A DNA stretch of 64,000 bases, taken from assembly GCA_947258815.1 (NCBI GenBank), contig CAMYJW010000010.1, forward strand, positions 124,001 to 188,000. Direction: 5' to 3'. The notes below the pieces were generated by a model. That model worked only from the letters and a program-made list of their open reading frames with translations, did no database searches and was not told where the DNA came from. This document shows positions 34,053 through 41,985 of this stretch, piece after piece. Each line of letters starts with the position of its first letter. Within the stretch, counting starts at the first letter, position 1. Both the position numbers and the translations under genes were made by a program. Source of the DNA: an uncultured Sphingomonadaceae bacterium. Its GTDB lineage: Bacteria; Pseudomonadota; Alphaproteobacteria; Sphingomonadales; Sphingomonadaceae.

Positions 34053-35438
34053 ATGAAGACCTTGCGCGATCCCGATCAGCTTTTGTCCGATGGGCTCAGT
34101 GATATTCGCGCGCAGTTCAAGGTGCCAGAAGGGTTCCCACCGGAAATCATCGCCGCGGCCCAAAGCGCCGCGCAGCGCGCGCCTTCGGATCATGCGGACT
34201 GGACGGAGCATAATTTCGTCACGCTCGATCCCGCCGAATCGCACGATCTCGATCAGGCCTTTGCGATCGAACGCGCGGGCGCGGATATGCTGCTGCACTA
34301 TGCCATCGCCGATGTGGCGTGGTTCGTGCGCGATGGGGATGCACTGGATACCGAAGCGTGGACGCGCGGATCGACGACCTATCTGCCCGATGGCAAGGCC
34401 AGCCTCTATCCCCCGGTGCTGAGTGAGAAAGCCGCCAGCCTGCTGCCCGATGGCCCGCGCCCGGCCATCGTGCTGAGCGTACGAGTGGCCCCGGACGGCG
34501 CGTTAAAGCTGGACAGCGCCACACGCGCACTGATCCGATGCCGCGCGAAACTGGCATACAAAACCGTGCGTGAAGGCGATCTGCCAGAAGGCTTTGAAGA
34601 GCTGGCACGGCGGCTGGCCGAAGCCGAGGCCCGGCGCGGCGCGGCGCGTGTCGATCCACCTGAGCAGCAGCTCGATCGCAACGCGGATGGCACGTTTTCG
34701 CTTTCGTTCCGGCCCTATTCGCCTGCCGAACAACACAATGCCTCGCTTTCGCTTGCCGCCAATATCGCGGTTGCCGATGCGATGCTTGCCGCTGGCGAAG
34801 GCCTGTTTCGCGTGATGGCGCTGCCCGATGAAGATGCGATAGAGCGGCTGCGGCTGACCGCATCGGCATTTGAACTGGGCTGGCCAGCAGAAATGCCGCT
34901 GACTCAGTTCGAACGAAGGCTGAACCCGGCGGACCCGCGCGAAGGCGCGTTCATGCTGGCGATCCGCCGCGCCAGCCGGGGCGCAAACTATCGCGTGTTC
35001 GAGCCGGGCAAACTGCCATGGCACGCGGCCATCGCCGCGCCATATGCCCATTGCACCGCGCCGCTGCGCCGTCTGGCGGATCGTTATGTGCTGCGCGCAG
35101 TGCTGGCTATCGCCAATGGCAAGCCGGTTTCGCAAGACCTGCGCGATGCTTTTGATAAACTGCCCAGAGTGATGGCCCGCGCCGGATCGCGCGACAGCCA
35201 GATTGATCGCGCCGTGTTCGATCTGGCCGAAGTTGCCATTCTCGCCAACCGCGAAGGACAAACTTTCCGCGCCGTCGTCACCGATCTGCGCGATGACATT
35301 GCGCATATCCAGCTTCGCGAATTTCCCGTCGTCGCCAGCGTGCCGGCGAACAATGTGCTTCCGGGCGACAGTGTGCAGGTTGAACTGCTGCGCGCCAACG
35401 CCGAACAGCGCAAGCTGGAATTCCGGCAGATCGGCTGA
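34053..35438 (+). CDS. RNB-domain (RNase II/R family) protein with an altered catalytic residue
   Basis: 461-residue protein that is mostly an RNB domain followed by a short S1-like tail (about 415-461); the cold-shock domains of RNase II are missing. Aligned by eye with E. coli RNase II, D59, D65 and D67 correspond to D201, D207 and D209, but the fourth acidic position (D210) is Q68 in SHDLDQAF. The C-terminal arginine-rich APYAHCTAPLRRLADRYV block is kept. It may still be a 3'-5' exoribonuclease with altered activity. I chose the ATG at 34053, with AAGG seven bases upstream, over a TTG at 34017 and an ATG at 34026. Confidence 0.82.
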   Translation: MKTLRDPDQLLSDGLSDIRAQFKVPEGFPPEIIAAAQSAAQRAPSDHADWTEHNFVTLDPAESHDLDQAFAIERAGADMLLHYAIADVAWFVRDGDALDTEAWTRGSTTYLPDGKASLYPPVLSEKAASLLPDGPRPAIVLSVRVAPDGALKLDSATRALIRCRAKLAYKTVREGDLPEGFEELARRLAEAEARRGAARVDPPEQQLDRNADGTFSLSFRPYSPAEQHNASLSLAANIAVADAMLAAGEGLFRVMALPDEDAIERLRLTASAFELGWPAEMPLTQFERRLNPADPREGAFMLAIRRASRGANYRVFEPGKLPWHAAIAAPYAHCTAPLRRLADRYVLRAVLAIANGKPVSQDLRDAFDKLPRVMARAGSRDSQIDRAVFDLAEVAILANREGQTFRAVVTDLRDDIAHIQLREFPVVASVPANNVLPGDSVQVELLRANAEQRKLEFRQIG

Positions 35439-35477
35439 ACCGGCGCAAGCTGGCCAATGACGTTCAGGCCAGGGCGT

Positions 35478-37748
35478 TCAGGCCAGCGCCGAGACCGTCA
35501 CCGGAACGGCATTGAGAATCGCATTGCCGGTCAGCGCTTCAAGCCGGTTTTCGTCCATCAGGATATTGACGTTCACACCCGGAGACTTCGCCGCGACTGC
35601 CATACGCGCGCCATCCTTGTTGTGCCCCCACCCATGCGGCAGACTGACAACGCCGGGCATCACTTCATCGGAAATCTCCGCCTGTGTTTCGATTGATCGA
35701 CCAGCGCCATTGACGCGAACCATCCCGCCATCGACGATACTCAGCCGGTCCGCATCATCGGGATGAACCTGCAAGGTGCAGCGAAACTTGCCTTTCGCCA
35801 GCGGTTCAAGATTGTGGCCCCAGCTGTTGATACTGCGCGCCTGACGCCGCCCGATCAGGACCAGCCCATCGCCCGCATCCACGGCACCATCCGCTGTTCC
35901 ATCCTCGGTGTCATCCGCGTTCATCATAACCTGCAACTGATCGACGAAACGGCGCGGTGCCAGTTCCACCTTGCCGCTTTGGGTCCGCAACACTTCATGG
36001 ACGCGCGGCACCAGCGGGCCAAGGTCCAGCCCGTCCGGCTCGGCGATCACTTTATCAAGCGTCACCCCATCGGGATTGGCGCCAAACCCGTCGCCAAACG
36101 GCCCTGTGCGAAGCCCTGCGTCAAGAAACCGCTCAATACCCGGCTTGTTGCCCAGCATCGCCATCGCCTTGTCCACATCCAGCCCATCGGCGATGCCATA
36201 TTCATCCGCTGCCGCTTCGGTCAGAACGCCGCGGATAACCGTGTCTTCCATTGCTTTCAGCCCGGCAGCGTCAAGCCTGCCCTGCCCCGATGCAATCGCG
36301 CTTACCTGAAGCAGAATCTCCCAGTCCGAAACCGCGTCCGCCCCCGGTTCCGACAAGGCGCGCGAATAGCGGATGACATTGCGCACCCCGTAATTCAGCG
36401 AGAAAATGCCATAGAACGGCTTTTGAAACGCATGCGCGCCGGGGAGAATAACATCCGCATGGCGCGTGGTTTCGTTTACATAAATGTCAAAACACAGCAG
36501 GAAATCCAGCGATTCAAGCGCCTTGTCCAGCCGGTCGGAATTGGGGCTGCTAAGCGCAGGGTTTCCGCAAATCGTGATCAGTCCCCGCAACTGGCCATCG
36601 CCCGGCGTTTCGATTTCCTCGGCAAGGCAGGACACCGGCAGTTCGCCGCATACGGCAGGCATGCCGCGAACCCGGGTTTTAAACGGCGGTGGCGCTTGCG
36701 GGCCGGGGCTGTTCGGCTTGCCCCTGGTGTTGGCCGCAAACGCCGGAGCTTTGGGAAACATCATCCCGCCCGGCTGATCGAGATTACCGGCAACGATGTT
36801 GACCACTTCGATCAGCCAGCTCGTCAGCGTGCCATGTTCCTGCGTGGTCGCCCCGACCCGGCCATACACGCCTGCTCTTGGCGTCGCGCACAGCGCGCGC
36901 GCGATGGCCGCAATATCCTCACCGGCAATGCCCGTCTGCCCGGAAACCTGTTCAAGCGAGACCGAATCCGCAATCGCGCGCACCTCTTCCAGACCGCTGA
37001 GGTGATCTGAAACCGCCGACACATCGGCCAGCCCGTCGCGAAACATCACATGCAGCAAGCCCAGCAGAAACCAGCTGTCGGTGCCGGGCCGGATAAACAG
37101 ATGCTGGTCCGCAACTTTCGCGGTTTCGGTGCGCCGCGGATCGATGACAACCAGCCTGCCGCCGCGCGCCTGCATCGCCTGATGGCGTTTGCGAAACCCG
37201 GTTGCGAGCCACAGACTGCCATTGGAAACAATCGGGTTGCCGCCGATGATCAGCAGGTAATCCATGCGATCAATATCGGGCACCGGGTTTGTAAAGCTGT
37301 TGCCATACATTTCCTCACACGTGAGGAGCTTGGGCACATGATCGAGCGTTCCGGCCGTGTAAAGGTGCGGTGTGCCCAGTGTTGCAAACAGCATCGGAAA
37401 CCCGGCCATATAGGCGGTGGTTCCGATTGTTGCGTTGCCGATATACATCGCCAGCGATTCGCGGCCATGTTCGGCGATAACCGCGCCAAGCCGGTCTTCA
37501 ATCGCGGCAAACGCTTCATCCCACGTTGCCGCAACCAGCTTGCCATCCTTGCGCACCATTGGCGTGGTCAGCCGATCGGGATCGTCACGCAACGCCATAA
37601 GCGACGCGCCTTTCGGGCAGATGTGGCCAAGGCTTACCTTGTCATGCGCGTTGCCGCGAATGGCAGTGACATCGCCATCCTCCACCGTCAGCTCCAGCCC
37701 GCAGTTCGCCTCGCATATCGGGCAGACATAGTTTTGCTTTTCCTGCAC
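35478..37748 (-). CDS. Molybdopterin-dependent oxidoreductase (MopB family), substrate unknown
   Basis: 756-residue bis-MGD enzyme. The N-terminal 4Fe-4S cluster is bound by CPICEANC and the later ICPKG. GTG at 37748 is the start: it follows GGAGGGG by about five bases, while the longer frame would need a TTG inside that site. Aligned by eye to FdsA, the position of the molybdenum-ligand Cys falls on an Asp (about D136, in GTLDHVPK). The domain order to the C-terminal MPGVVSLPHGWGHNKDG block is complete. It has no signal peptide and no partner subunit gene, so it is probably a cytosolic single-subunit oxidoreductase. Convergent with the RNB gene. Confidence 0.85.
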   Translation of the reverse strand: MQEKQNYVCPICEANCGLELTVEDGDVTAIRGNAHDKVSLGHICPKGASLMALRDDPDRLTTPMVRKDGKLVAATWDEAFAAIEDRLGAVIAEHGRESLAMYIGNATIGTTAYMAGFPMLFATLGTPHLYTAGTLDHVPKLLTCEEMYGNSFTNPVPDIDRMDYLLIIGGNPIVSNGSLWLATGFRKRHQAMQARGGRLVVIDPRRTETAKVADQHLFIRPGTDSWFLLGLLHVMFRDGLADVSAVSDHLSGLEEVRAIADSVSLEQVSGQTGIAGEDIAAIARALCATPRAGVYGRVGATTQEHGTLTSWLIEVVNIVAGNLDQPGGMMFPKAPAFAANTRGKPNSPGPQAPPPFKTRVRGMPAVCGELPVSCLAEEIETPGDGQLRGLITICGNPALSSPNSDRLDKALESLDFLLCFDIYVNETTRHADVILPGAHAFQKPFYGIFSLNYGVRNVIRYSRALSEPGADAVSDWEILLQVSAIASGQGRLDAAGLKAMEDTVIRGVLTEAAADEYGIADGLDVDKAMAMLGNKPGIERFLDAGLRTGPFGDGFGANPDGVTLDKVIAEPDGLDLGPLVPRVHEVLRTQSGKVELAPRRFVDQLQVMMNADDTEDGTADGAVDAGDGLVLIGRRQARSINSWGHNLEPLAKGKFRCTLQVHPDDADRLSIVDGGMVRVNGAGRSIETQAEISDEVMPGVVSLPHGWGHNKDGARMAVAAKSPGVNVNILMDENRLEALTGNAILNAVPVTVSALA

Positions 37749-37831
37749 TGTTTCCCCTCCCCAGGGCAATCGGCCAGACGGCTTGCGCCGGTTGTTTCAT
37801 CTGTCCGCGCGCGGCGCAAGGCCGAACTTCC

Positions 37832-37931
37832 AGAGCGATTTGCGATCAATCGGGATCGGAAACCGCGATAAGCCCGCGCGGCGCATGAGCGTTGCTTTTT
37901 CGTTCGCGCCAGCTTGAACCGAAAACGCTCT
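37832..37931 (-). repeat. 100-bp two-hairpin intergenic repeat, copy B (inverted relative to copy A)
   Basis: Reverse-complement copy of the element at 7155-7254, again exactly 100 bases, starting AGAGCG at 37931 and ending at 37832. It fills the middle of a 322-bp gene-free stretch (37749-38070) between the molybdopterin oxidoreductase and tRNA-Cys. Nothing else in that stretch is recognisable apart from the oxidoreductase ribosome site and the presumed tRNA promoter. Confidence 0.8.
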
Positions 37932-38070
37932 ATTGCGCGCGATTTCCGATGCGACCATCTATAGCCACCGCCAAACCGGTCACCGGAATTTCGCAAATTG
38001 TGCCGCCCGCGCATTGCACTCCCAAACGGAACAGGCTAACAGCCCGCCACCCACGCAATTCTGCGCATCA

Positions 38071-38144
38071 GGCCCGATGGCGGAGTGGTTACGCAGCGGA
38101 TTGCAAATCCGTGTAGGCCGGTTCGATTCCGGCTCGGGCCTCCA
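38071..38144 (+). tRNA. tRNA-Cys (GCA)
   Basis: 74-base cloverleaf with a seven-pair acceptor stem (GGCCCGA/TCGGGCC), the discriminator U expected for cysteine and an encoded CCA. The anticodon GCA lies at 38103-38105 in a seven-base loop closed by a five-pair stem. The T loop is GTTCGATTC. The 3' part (from 38119) is duplicated at 45537-45564, marking it as the integration site of a genomic island. Confidence 0.97.
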
Positions 38145-38146
38145 GG
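38119..38146 (+). repeat. attL: 28-bp direct repeat overlapping the tRNA-Cys 3' end
   Basis: The T arm, acceptor strand and CCA plus two bases (CGGTTCGATTCCGGC... through CCTCCAGG) are identical to 45537-45564. Sequence on either side differs. This is the classic core site of a tyrosine recombinase; integration leaves the tRNA intact on the left. Confidence 0.88.
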
Positions 38147-38381
38147 AATATTTCCTTTTTATATCAATTACTTGATTGGAAACGTATTGTCCCGAAGTTG
38201 CGGGGGCTTACGGCTGCGTGGGGGGACGAAACTACGCTCAAGAGACTGAGAAATATCCCGATTCTATCTGTGAATTGGGACCTATCCCGCCAGAGTCTCT
38301 GCGGCGATTTCTGCATTGACGGAATTGGCATAGGCAAGATCGCAAAGTACATTGCTTTTGAAGTCCTGCGGTTCCCGATCA
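38147..38381. other. Gene-free, AT-richer left end of the island
   Basis: 235 bases between attL and the TetR stop with lower GC than the surroundings. Open frames exist on both strands (for example a plus-strand frame from 38198) but none has a ribosome site or a recognisable motif. It may be the eroded remnant of an integrase region, but nothing identifiable is left. Confidence 0.5.
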
Positions 38382-38984
38382 TCATTCTCTTTTTTGGCGA
38401 TAGCGATCCAGCGCATCGCGTACCCGGTCGAGCGCAGCAGCGAGCGGAGCGTCTTCACCGAGCAGCTCGAAGGTTCCGTTCAGTGCGAAGAAGCAGTGAC
38501 CGTGAACCGTCGCCAGCAATGAGCGGGTAAGCGCCGGCGCCTTGTCCGAGTGCTCGGGCGGCAGCTCACCCGCCAGCTCACGTTCGACCGCATCGACGAT
38601 CGCGGTCAGCTTCACCGCATAGTCTTCGGGCGGAGCCTCTCCTTCCGCCAGGCGGAAATCGAAGAGCGCGGTCCATGCGTGGCGATGATCCAGCGCGAAC
38701 CGGAAATAGGCATCGACAGCGGCGTGAAGACGGTCGCCTTTCACATCGGCCAGGCGGCGTTCGAGATAGGCCAGCCACAAGTCAAGCGTGCGGCCATTGA
38801 TCGCTAGGATCAGATGATCGTAGCTGCCGAAGACGTTGTAGAGCGTGCCGATCGAATAGCCAATGCGCTTTGCCACCTCACGCGCGGAGAAGCGCGCGAA
38901 GCCAACCTCCTCCATCTGCCTGTGGCCTTCGCCAATTATCATTTCGCGCAGTTCTGCGCGCGTGTGGTCTGAACGACGAGCCAC
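38382..38984 (-). CDS. TetR/AcrR family transcriptional regulator of the island operon
   Basis: 200-residue repressor-type protein. The helix-turn-helix FSAREVAKRIGYSIGTLYNVFGSYDHLILAIN occupies about residues 32-63; the ligand-binding half (FDFRLAEGEAPPEDY...LLATVHGHCFFALNGTFEL) resembles the WHG-type C-terminal domain. It is divergent from the four-gene operon across 185 bp, so it most likely controls that operon and itself. The ligand is probably an acyl derivative by context, but this is inference. Confidence 0.88.
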   Translation of the reverse strand: MARRSDHTRAELREMIIGEGHRQMEEVGFARFSAREVAKRIGYSIGTLYNVFGSYDHLILAINGRTLDLWLAYLERRLADVKGDRLHAAVDAYFRFALDHRHAWTALFDFRLAEGEAPPEDYAVKLTAIVDAVERELAGELPPEHSDKAPALTRSLLATVHGHCFFALNGTFELLGEDAPLAAALDRVRDALDRYRQKRE

Positions 38985-39169
38985 AGCCGCACCTCCATTT
39001 TAAAAATTACGCATAACCAGTACACCTTTAATTAATCACTGTCTATTTATTTATTGAACACCGATCAATTTTGTGTACAACGATTGTTGACGGGCAATGA
39101 TTCGCTCCAGGCTATCAGGCCGGGAATGCCGATCATCCGGCGCAATGCGAGACATCAGGAGGCGCGGTA
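38985..39169. promoter_or_regulatory. AT-rich divergent promoter region with candidate TetR operator
   Basis: 185-bp spacer, markedly AT-rich from 39003 to 39080. CAAC-GATT-GTTG (39078-39089) and the overlapping TTGTGTACAA (39071-39080) are the clearest symmetric elements. A TTGAAC at 39053-39058 could be a -35 box for the operon. A strong AGGAGG (39157-39162) lies seven bases before the KAS III ATG. The operator assignment is tentative. Confidence 0.4.
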
Positions 39170-40306
39170 ATGGAAGTATTCATCAATGCCAGCGGTCAGT
39201 TTCTGCCGGGAGAACCGGTACCCAACGAACAGATGACCGACTACATCGGAACGATTTCACCGGATGCCGACAGGCGCGGCAAGCAGACCTTGCGCAACAA
39301 CGGCATTCGTCAGCGCCACTATGCGATCAACGCAGACGGATCGACCGATCTGACCGTCGCCGAAATGGCCGCCCGCGCATTGGGTTCGGTCCTCGACTGT
39401 GCCGAGACAGATCCAAGGAGCATCGGTTTTCTGGCAAGCGCCACCACCCAGAACGACTTCATGGTTCCCGGCATGGCCAGCCAGGTGCACGCCGCGATGG
39501 GCCTTCCGCCGATGGAAATCGCAAACATGCAATCTGTGTGCGCTTCGTCAATGATGGCGCTGAAGGCCGCCGCACTTCAAGTCGCACAGGCCGAGCACGA
39601 CGCAGCCCTCGTCTGCGGTGCCGAATTTTCCAGCCGGTATTTTCGCCCCGGACATTACCTTGGCACAGATGCCGTCGCTGCCGACGGTACGCTGCCCGGC
39701 GACGCCGATTTCCTGCGCTGGACGCTCAGCGACGGCGCCGCTGGACTGTTATTGGAAAACCGGCCGCGCGAACGAGGCCTTTCGTTGAAAATAGACTGGA
39801 TCACGTTGACCAGTTTTGCCGACAGGTTCGCGCCTTGCATGACAGGCGGCGCGGCGCAGCAAGATGATGGCTCGCTCAAACCCTGGAGCCACTTCACTTC
39901 CGCAGAAGCGGCGGCACGCGCGGGTGCGTTTCAGCTGCGGCAGGATATTGACGCCCTTTATCGCATGCTACCGGTATGGCTGGGAGAATTCATGCGGCTG
40001 GTGGATACGGGGAGAATCGATCCCCTTTCTGTGGACTGGTTCTGCTGTCACTATTCCGCCCGCTCGCTTCGCAAGGAAATGACGCGCCTGGCGACCCGCG
40101 CGGGTTGCATGATCCCCGAAGAACGCTGGTTCACCAACCTGTACGAGAAAGGAAATGTAGGCGCCGCCTCGATATTCCTGATACTCGATGACCTGCTGCG
40201 GTCCGGCAACCTGTCAGCCGGCCAAAAGATTCTTCTCGCCGTTCCCGAAAGTGGCCAATCGATCATGGCCCATGCCGGCCTGACAGTGATGGAGAATGGC
40301 GAATGA
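39170..40306 (+). CDS. 3-oxoacyl-ACP synthase III-like (KAS III/FabH-family) condensing enzyme
   Basis: 378-residue thiolase-fold enzyme, longer than housekeeping FabH (about 317). The catalytic triad is intact: C124 in SVCASSMMAL, H294 in CCHYSARS and N329 in EKGNVGAAS. The length is closer to specialised KAS III enzymes of secondary metabolism (DarB or OleA-like) than to FabH. It should condense or transfer an acyl chain. Strong AGGAGG ribosome site. Its TGA overlaps the next ATG (ATGA). First gene of the island operon, opposite the TetR gene. The acyl donor and acceptor are unknown. Confidence 0.85.
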   Translation: MEVFINASGQFLPGEPVPNEQMTDYIGTISPDADRRGKQTLRNNGIRQRHYAINADGSTDLTVAEMAARALGSVLDCAETDPRSIGFLASATTQNDFMVPGMASQVHAAMGLPPMEIANMQSVCASSMMALKAAALQVAQAEHDAALVCGAEFSSRYFRPGHYLGTDAVAADGTLPGDADFLRWTLSDGAAGLLLENRPRERGLSLKIDWITLTSFADRFAPCMTGGAAQQDDGSLKPWSHFTSAEAAARAGAFQLRQDIDALYRMLPVWLGEFMRLVDTGRIDPLSVDWFCCHYSARSLRKEMTRLATRAGCMIPEERWFTNLYEKGNVGAASIFLILDDLLRSGNLSAGQKILLAVPESGQSIMAHAGLTVMENGE

Positions 40307-40998
40307 GCGCGTCCAGAACAATTGGCGATGCAAAGGCGCACCACCAGGCCGCCTGGCGCGGATTGTCTCGCGAGCGCATCGAATTCGAAAGCACCCTTGT
40401 ACAGGTGCCGATCGTGAAACGCCTTCTCGAAGGCAACTGGCGAGCCCACGACTATCGCTCGCTCCTGGTCAACTTGCGCCAGCAAGTGATCGAAGGCAGC
40501 CGCTGGATCAGCCGCGCCGCTTCCAACCTGAGTCCCGAGCATGAGGATCTGCGCAGCATGTTCGTTCGTCACGCAGTAGCCGAACATCGCGATTTCCGCT
40601 TGCTGGAGGACAACTATGTGGCCGCCGGGGGGCGCCTGGAAGAGATTCAAAACCGGCCCAAAAACATCGGGTCCGAAGCGTTTTCCGCTTTCATGTACCA
40701 TACCGCTTCAAAGCCCGACCCGCTGGGCATGCTGGGCGCGATGTTCATCATCGAAGGTCTGGGCGAGCGTATGGCCGGAGAATGGGCAGCCTTGATCCAG
40801 AGCCAGCTTGACCTGCCGGACAAAGCCGTCAGCTTTCTGGCCTATCATGGTGAGAACGACAGCGAACATATCGCCATGTTCGAACACGCGCTCAAACTTG
40901 CGGCCACCAGCGCCGAACGTACCGAGGACATTGTGCGCCACGCGCGGGTCGTCGCCCGTCTGTACCGGCTCCAGCTAGAGGAATTGGATAATGTCTGA
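40303..40998 (+). CDS. Heme-oxygenase-fold candidate diiron oxidase (HDO/TenA-like)
   Basis: 231-residue all-helical protein. H182, D186 and H189 (HGENDSEH) plus E151 (IIEGLGERM) reproduce the His-x3-Asp-x2-His and upstream Glu ligands of heme-oxygenase-like diiron enzymes such as CADD and UndA. The first ligand pair is less clear; E64 and H90 or E94 are candidates. Members oxidise or cleave fatty acids and amino acids with O2. It is coupled to the KAS III gene by ATGA and overlaps the next gene by eight bases, so it probably acts on the product of the synthase. A TenA-type or non-catalytic role is not excluded. Confidence 0.7.
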   Translation: MSASRTIGDAKAHHQAAWRGLSRERIEFESTLVQVPIVKRLLEGNWRAHDYRSLLVNLRQQVIEGSRWISRAASNLSPEHEDLRSMFVRHAVAEHRDFRLLEDNYVAAGGRLEEIQNRPKNIGSEAFSAFMYHTASKPDPLGMLGAMFIIEGLGERMAGEWAALIQSQLDLPDKAVSFLAYHGENDSEHIAMFEHALKLAATSAERTEDIVRHARVVARLYRLQLEELDNV

Positions 40999-41935
40999 CC
41001 TCACGACGCCGCGCACTGAACAGGCTGGCGGAACGCAGTTTCCGGCTGAACCGGCATGGGCGCTGAGCTACGATATCGAGGATCCCGATCCGTCGCTGGC
41101 CCTTTTGCGCGACCGCACCTTGCCGTTTGATCCGTCCGCCAAGGCTGCGCTCATCACCGACCAACGGCGCACGTCGCGACAATTCCTGCTGCCCCTGCTG
41201 CGTCCGCTGGCCAAGCTGTCGATCATCGCCGCGCAACTTTTCCACATCATCAGCCCCAGATGGCCGCAGGCTCCGCGGTTTCTCCATCGCATGATCGGGT
41301 TCGGCATGGAAAGATTTGTCAGCCCCGAAGCCAACTACCTGATCCTTCGCCATTTTCATCTTGGCACGCAGATTCTGGCCTTCATCGCCGACAACGCCAC
41401 TCCGGGTTTCCAGCCGCAGTTGGAGCCCACGCGCCCGACAAAAATCCGCGATGTCGAAGACAATATCTTCCTCAAGCACGACCTGAATATCTACAACTTT
41501 ATCATTCAGCTTAATCAGGAGCTTGAACGCCGGGGCACCGCGATCGGCAAGGTGGAAGATCTCGACTTTTCGGCAATTCAACCCGATGCGATAGAGATCG
41601 GGCCAATGGCGGCGGGGCCATTGAACCGGCTGGACCTGGAAACGGCAATCGAACTCTACACTCCGGCCTATGCTTTCTGGCTATCCGACCGAGATTTCTG
41701 GCGGGCGGCCAACAGTCTTCAGCTTGACGAAACGATCGCGCTATACGTCGCGCGCCTGACCGGACAAGAGCGGCACCTGGCATTGGTAAACAACACCCAT
41801 CCCATGGTGGCGCATAGCACGCTGTGCGCGGGTTTTCGGCTCATGCTCCACGGACTGGCAACCGAAGTGCTGCACGGTTTTCTGGTTGAGCTGAAAAACG
41901 CGTGTGGCGAGAGGGCTGAGCAAGCTCCGAATTAA
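40991..41935 (+). CDS. Conserved protein of unknown function in the island operon
   Basis: 314 residues, soluble or membrane-associated, with one moderately hydrophobic stretch near residues 65-85 (LLPLLRPLAKLSIIAAQLFHII). I do not recognise the family. Polar residues cluster in what look like conserved motifs: SPEANYLILRHFHLG (E113, N115, H121, H123), EDNIFLKHDLNIYNF (E156, D157, H163, D164) and NNTHPMVAH. The Glu/His/Asp spacing within helices recalls metal-binding helical bundles, but that is a guess. It overlaps the heme-oxygenase-fold gene by eight bases (ATGTCTGA). Confidence 0.75.
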   Translation: MSDLTTPRTEQAGGTQFPAEPAWALSYDIEDPDPSLALLRDRTLPFDPSAKAALITDQRRTSRQFLLPLLRPLAKLSIIAAQLFHIISPRWPQAPRFLHRMIGFGMERFVSPEANYLILRHFHLGTQILAFIADNATPGFQPQLEPTRPTKIRDVEDNIFLKHDLNIYNFIIQLNQELERRGTAIGKVEDLDFSAIQPDAIEIGPMAAGPLNRLDLETAIELYTPAYAFWLSDRDFWRAANSLQLDETIALYVARLTGQERHLALVNNTHPMVAHSTLCAGFRLMLHGLATEVLHGFLVELKNACGERAEQAPN

Positions 41936-41985
41936 CCAAATCACCACCCCCTTCTTCTAAACCCCTGTTGAATTAGGAGAGTTGC

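Noticed and set aside
35461..35486. Tandem CGTTCAGGCCAG pair at the end of the molybdopterin oxidoreductase gene
   Set aside because: Two copies of a 12-mer with a 14-bp period around the stop codon look like local slippage; there is no evidence of function.
35763..37010. Plus-strand open frame of 415 codons
   Set aside because: Antisense to the molybdopterin oxidoreductase, with Arg/His/Pro-rich composition typical of a shadow frame.
38198..38530. Possible small gene or integrase remnant at the left end of the island
   Set aside because: No ribosome site, no R-H-R-Y tyrosine recombinase motifs, and it runs antisense into the TetR gene.
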